From Vallitalea guaymasensis (lineage in GTDB: Bacteria; Bacillota; Clostridia; Lachnospirales; Vallitaleaceae): DNA of 64,000 nt. The notes under the pieces are model-generated. The model did no database searches and had not been told where the DNA came from. It was given only the letters and a program-made list of their open reading frames with translations. This document shows positions 62,448 to 64,000 of this stretch, in pieces (the first letter of the stretch is position 1; the number at the start of each line of letters is the position of its first letter). The translations under genes and the position numbers were made by a program. The DNA lies in contig NZ_CP058561.1 in NCBI RefSeq assembly GCF_018141425.1, positions 4,030,001 to 4,094,000 on the forward strand, written 5' to 3'.

Positions 62448-63030
62448 ATATTAACTGATATAATATAAAAAGCAGAGGATTTATTCCCCTGCTATTTATA
62501 TTCTCATTCTTTAGTCTCTATCTCCAACAAATAATATCCCTTATCATGAAATTCAATTTCATAAGTTTTGGTCTGGAGAATTGGTTGTACTACTACAGGA
62601 TCATAATAATACTCCAATCAACATAATCATAACTAAAATACTTAATATTTCTATTATTCTACTTTAATATGACATTATTCCTTTGGTTAGTAGTACAAAT
62701 GTGTTATAATGTCAATAATAATTCATAATATAAAACCCCTTGGCTTCTATATTATAGACTTATTACAAGACATCTTGAAGTAGCATAAAAAGCTAATTAG
62801 CACAGGTTTTGATGATTTAGTGTTGTGCAGTATAAACAAAAAACAAAAATTAACTTGAATCAATTTAACGAAAATGTGAAAAAAAGATATTGACTTAATG
62901 AGAAAATAGTGCTAGTATACTAGTATGAAAAAAAGATACAAGATTTTACTAAAAAACATGAAATAATTTTTCAGAGGCTTATATCTTTTTGAAATGTAAT
63001 TTAAAAAGTAATACTTAGGAGGATGTTATT
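62448..63030. other. Intergenic region with a small remnant
   Basis: A short hairpin AGCAG...CTGCT at 62471-62493 follows the previous gene. On the minus strand 62617-62504 a 37-codon frame reads PVVVQPILQTKTYEIEFHDK (part) without a ribosome site, probably the end of a lost gene. The rest holds only the promoter of the next gene. Confidence 0.4.
62890..62921 (+). promoter_or_regulatory. Possible promoter of the solute-binding protein gene
   Basis: TTGACT at 62890-62895, then TAGTAT at 62913-62918 (17 nt) overlapping TATACT at 62916-62921. Confidence 0.5.
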
Positions 63031-64000
63031 ATGAAAAAATTTCTATCACTCATATTGGTGGTAACAATGGTAATGGCTTTATTTACTGCTTGTGGAAAAA
63101 AAGAAGCAGAAGATAAAAAGGTAGTTGATTCATCTAAGAATCAAACAGAAAATCAAGATAATCAAGAAACAGAAAAACCAGTAAAAATTAGAATCTATTA
63201 TTCAGATAATGCAACACTTCCTTTCCAAGATGATTGGTTAACTGTAAAAGCAGCAGAGGAAATGTTCAATGTAGAATTTGATTGGGAAGTAATTCCTATC
63301 GCTGACTATTCCACAAAAGTTTCATTAGCATTGAACACAGGAACTAATACACCTGACGTTATTTTATATCAATCAACAAAAGGTGAAAATGCTTCACTTG
63401 CACTTAATGGTGCTATAGTTCCAATCAGTGATTACTCTGAATTCACACCTAACTTCAATAAACGTGTTGAATCATTTGGATTACAAGATACAGTTGATAA
63501 ATTAAAATTAGCTGATGGAAAACGTTATTACTTACCAAGTCTATATGATGTACCATTCTATGATGGTGGTCTTATCTTAAGAGAAGACTTCTTAGAAGCT
63601 GAAGGACTTGAAGCACCTAAGACATTTGATGACTTATATAAGATTTTAAAAGCTTACAAAGCTAAAAACCCTGATTCATATCCACTTACTATCTTAGCTG
63701 GACCTCGTGTTCTTTATCGTATGACAATGCCTTCATATGGTGTAAGTCTTGGTAAAAACGGTTCATCAGGAACTAATACATTAAGCTACGATTATGACAA
63801 AAAAGAATACTTCCCAGGAGCAATCAGTGAAGGTTACAAAGAGTACATAAGCTATCTTGCAAAACTATATGCTGAAGGTTTACTTGACCCAGAGATGGCA
63901 GATCCAATCAATGGAGATATCTGGTCACAAAAGATGGCTACAGGAAAATCAATGGCTACATATGCATACTATGATCAAATCGGTGGACTTGAAGGTTCAA
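63031..64000 (+). CDS. Carbohydrate-type ABC solute-binding lipoprotein (partial)
   Basis: Gene runs off the window; 323 residues are visible. Signal peptide with lipobox LFTACGK (Cys22), a charged tether, then a family 1 binding-protein fold with VKIRIYYSDNATLPF, NTGTNTPDVILYQS and YYLPSLYDVPFYDGGLILRED. The sequence resembles LplA-type receptors for oligosaccharides, typical of Clostridia and Paenibacillus. AGGAGG ends 8 nt before ATG 63031. Permease genes would be expected nearby outside the window. Confidence 0.85.
   Translation, partial: MKKFLSLILVVTMVMALFTACGKKEAEDKKVVDSSKNQTENQDNQETEKPVKIRIYYSDNATLPFQDDWLTVKAAEEMFNVEFDWEVIPIADYSTKVSLALNTGTNTPDVILYQSTKGENASLALNGAIVPISDYSEFTPNFNKRVESFGLQDTVDKLKLADGKRYYLPSLYDVPFYDGGLILREDFLEAEGLEAPKTFDDLYKILKAYKAKNPDSYPLTILAGPRVLYRMTMPSYGVSLGKNGSSGTNTLSYDYDKKEYFPGAISEGYKEYISYLAKLYAEGLLDPEMADPINGDIWSQKMATGKSMATYAYYDQIGGLEGS

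Noticed and set aside
1-64000. CRISPR arrays, rRNA and tRNA genes, insertion-sequence transposases
   Set aside because: No regular spaced repeats, no rRNA-like or cloverleaf sequence, and no transposase or integrase gene was seen on either strand.

Overview
This is an AT-rich segment of a low-GC Gram-positive anaerobe, almost certainly class Clostridia. The signs are strong AGGAGG ribosome sites, frequent TTG and GTG starts, a large fused PurL, the CbiK-type anaerobic cobalamin route, and a lipoprotein solute receptor of a type common in Lachnospirales. I cannot name a genus.

Layout. 1-8.7 kb: purL, a secreted zinc phospholipase C with two PLAT-like repeats, a sugar O-acetyltransferase, and a P-II/ammonium transporter operon behind a leader that reads as an ANTAR-type antitermination element. 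9-11 kb: a secreted unknown protein followed by a small membrane-anchored protein; a similar pair occurs at 35-37 kb. 11.2-24.3 kb: two divergent cobalamin-riboswitch units. The minus-strand unit encodes a BtuFCD-like importer. The plus-strand unit encodes anaerobic corrin-ring synthesis, cbiK-A-C-D-E-T-F-H-J-G plus cobO. cbiL is absent; between cbiT and cbiF lies a 186-nt imperfect palindrome. 24.5-29.3 kb: a methyltransferase, then an overlapping pair made of a beta-propeller/PI-PLC-like protein and a VWA protein, flanked by two related palindromes. 29.3-33.4 kb (minus): a polymer O-acylation cluster of MBOAT, DHHW, DUF4358-like and SGNH proteins.

38-44.4 kb: a compact RiPP (ribosomally made, modified peptide) cluster. 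It holds a PqqD-like recognition protein, two radical SAM/SPASM enzymes with a 31-residue two-cysteine peptide gene between them, and two ABC exporter half-transporters. It abuts a 5'-truncated iron-binding-protein gene followed by an intact iron permease and ATPase, so it appears to have been inserted into, or joined to, an fbpABC operon. This is the best candidate for an undescribed system here.

47.6-62.5 kb: accessory DNA with a TcdR/UviA-like sigma factor divergent from a SleB-like cell-wall hydrolase, gene remnants, a polymorphic toxin with a C-terminal TNT-like domain and its probable immunity gene, a phage-style divergent repressor region, a 509-aa possible defence protein, small DUF proteins and an XRE regulator. 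The window ends inside a carbohydrate-type solute-binding lipoprotein.

All family assignments come from reading motifs by eye; no database search was run.
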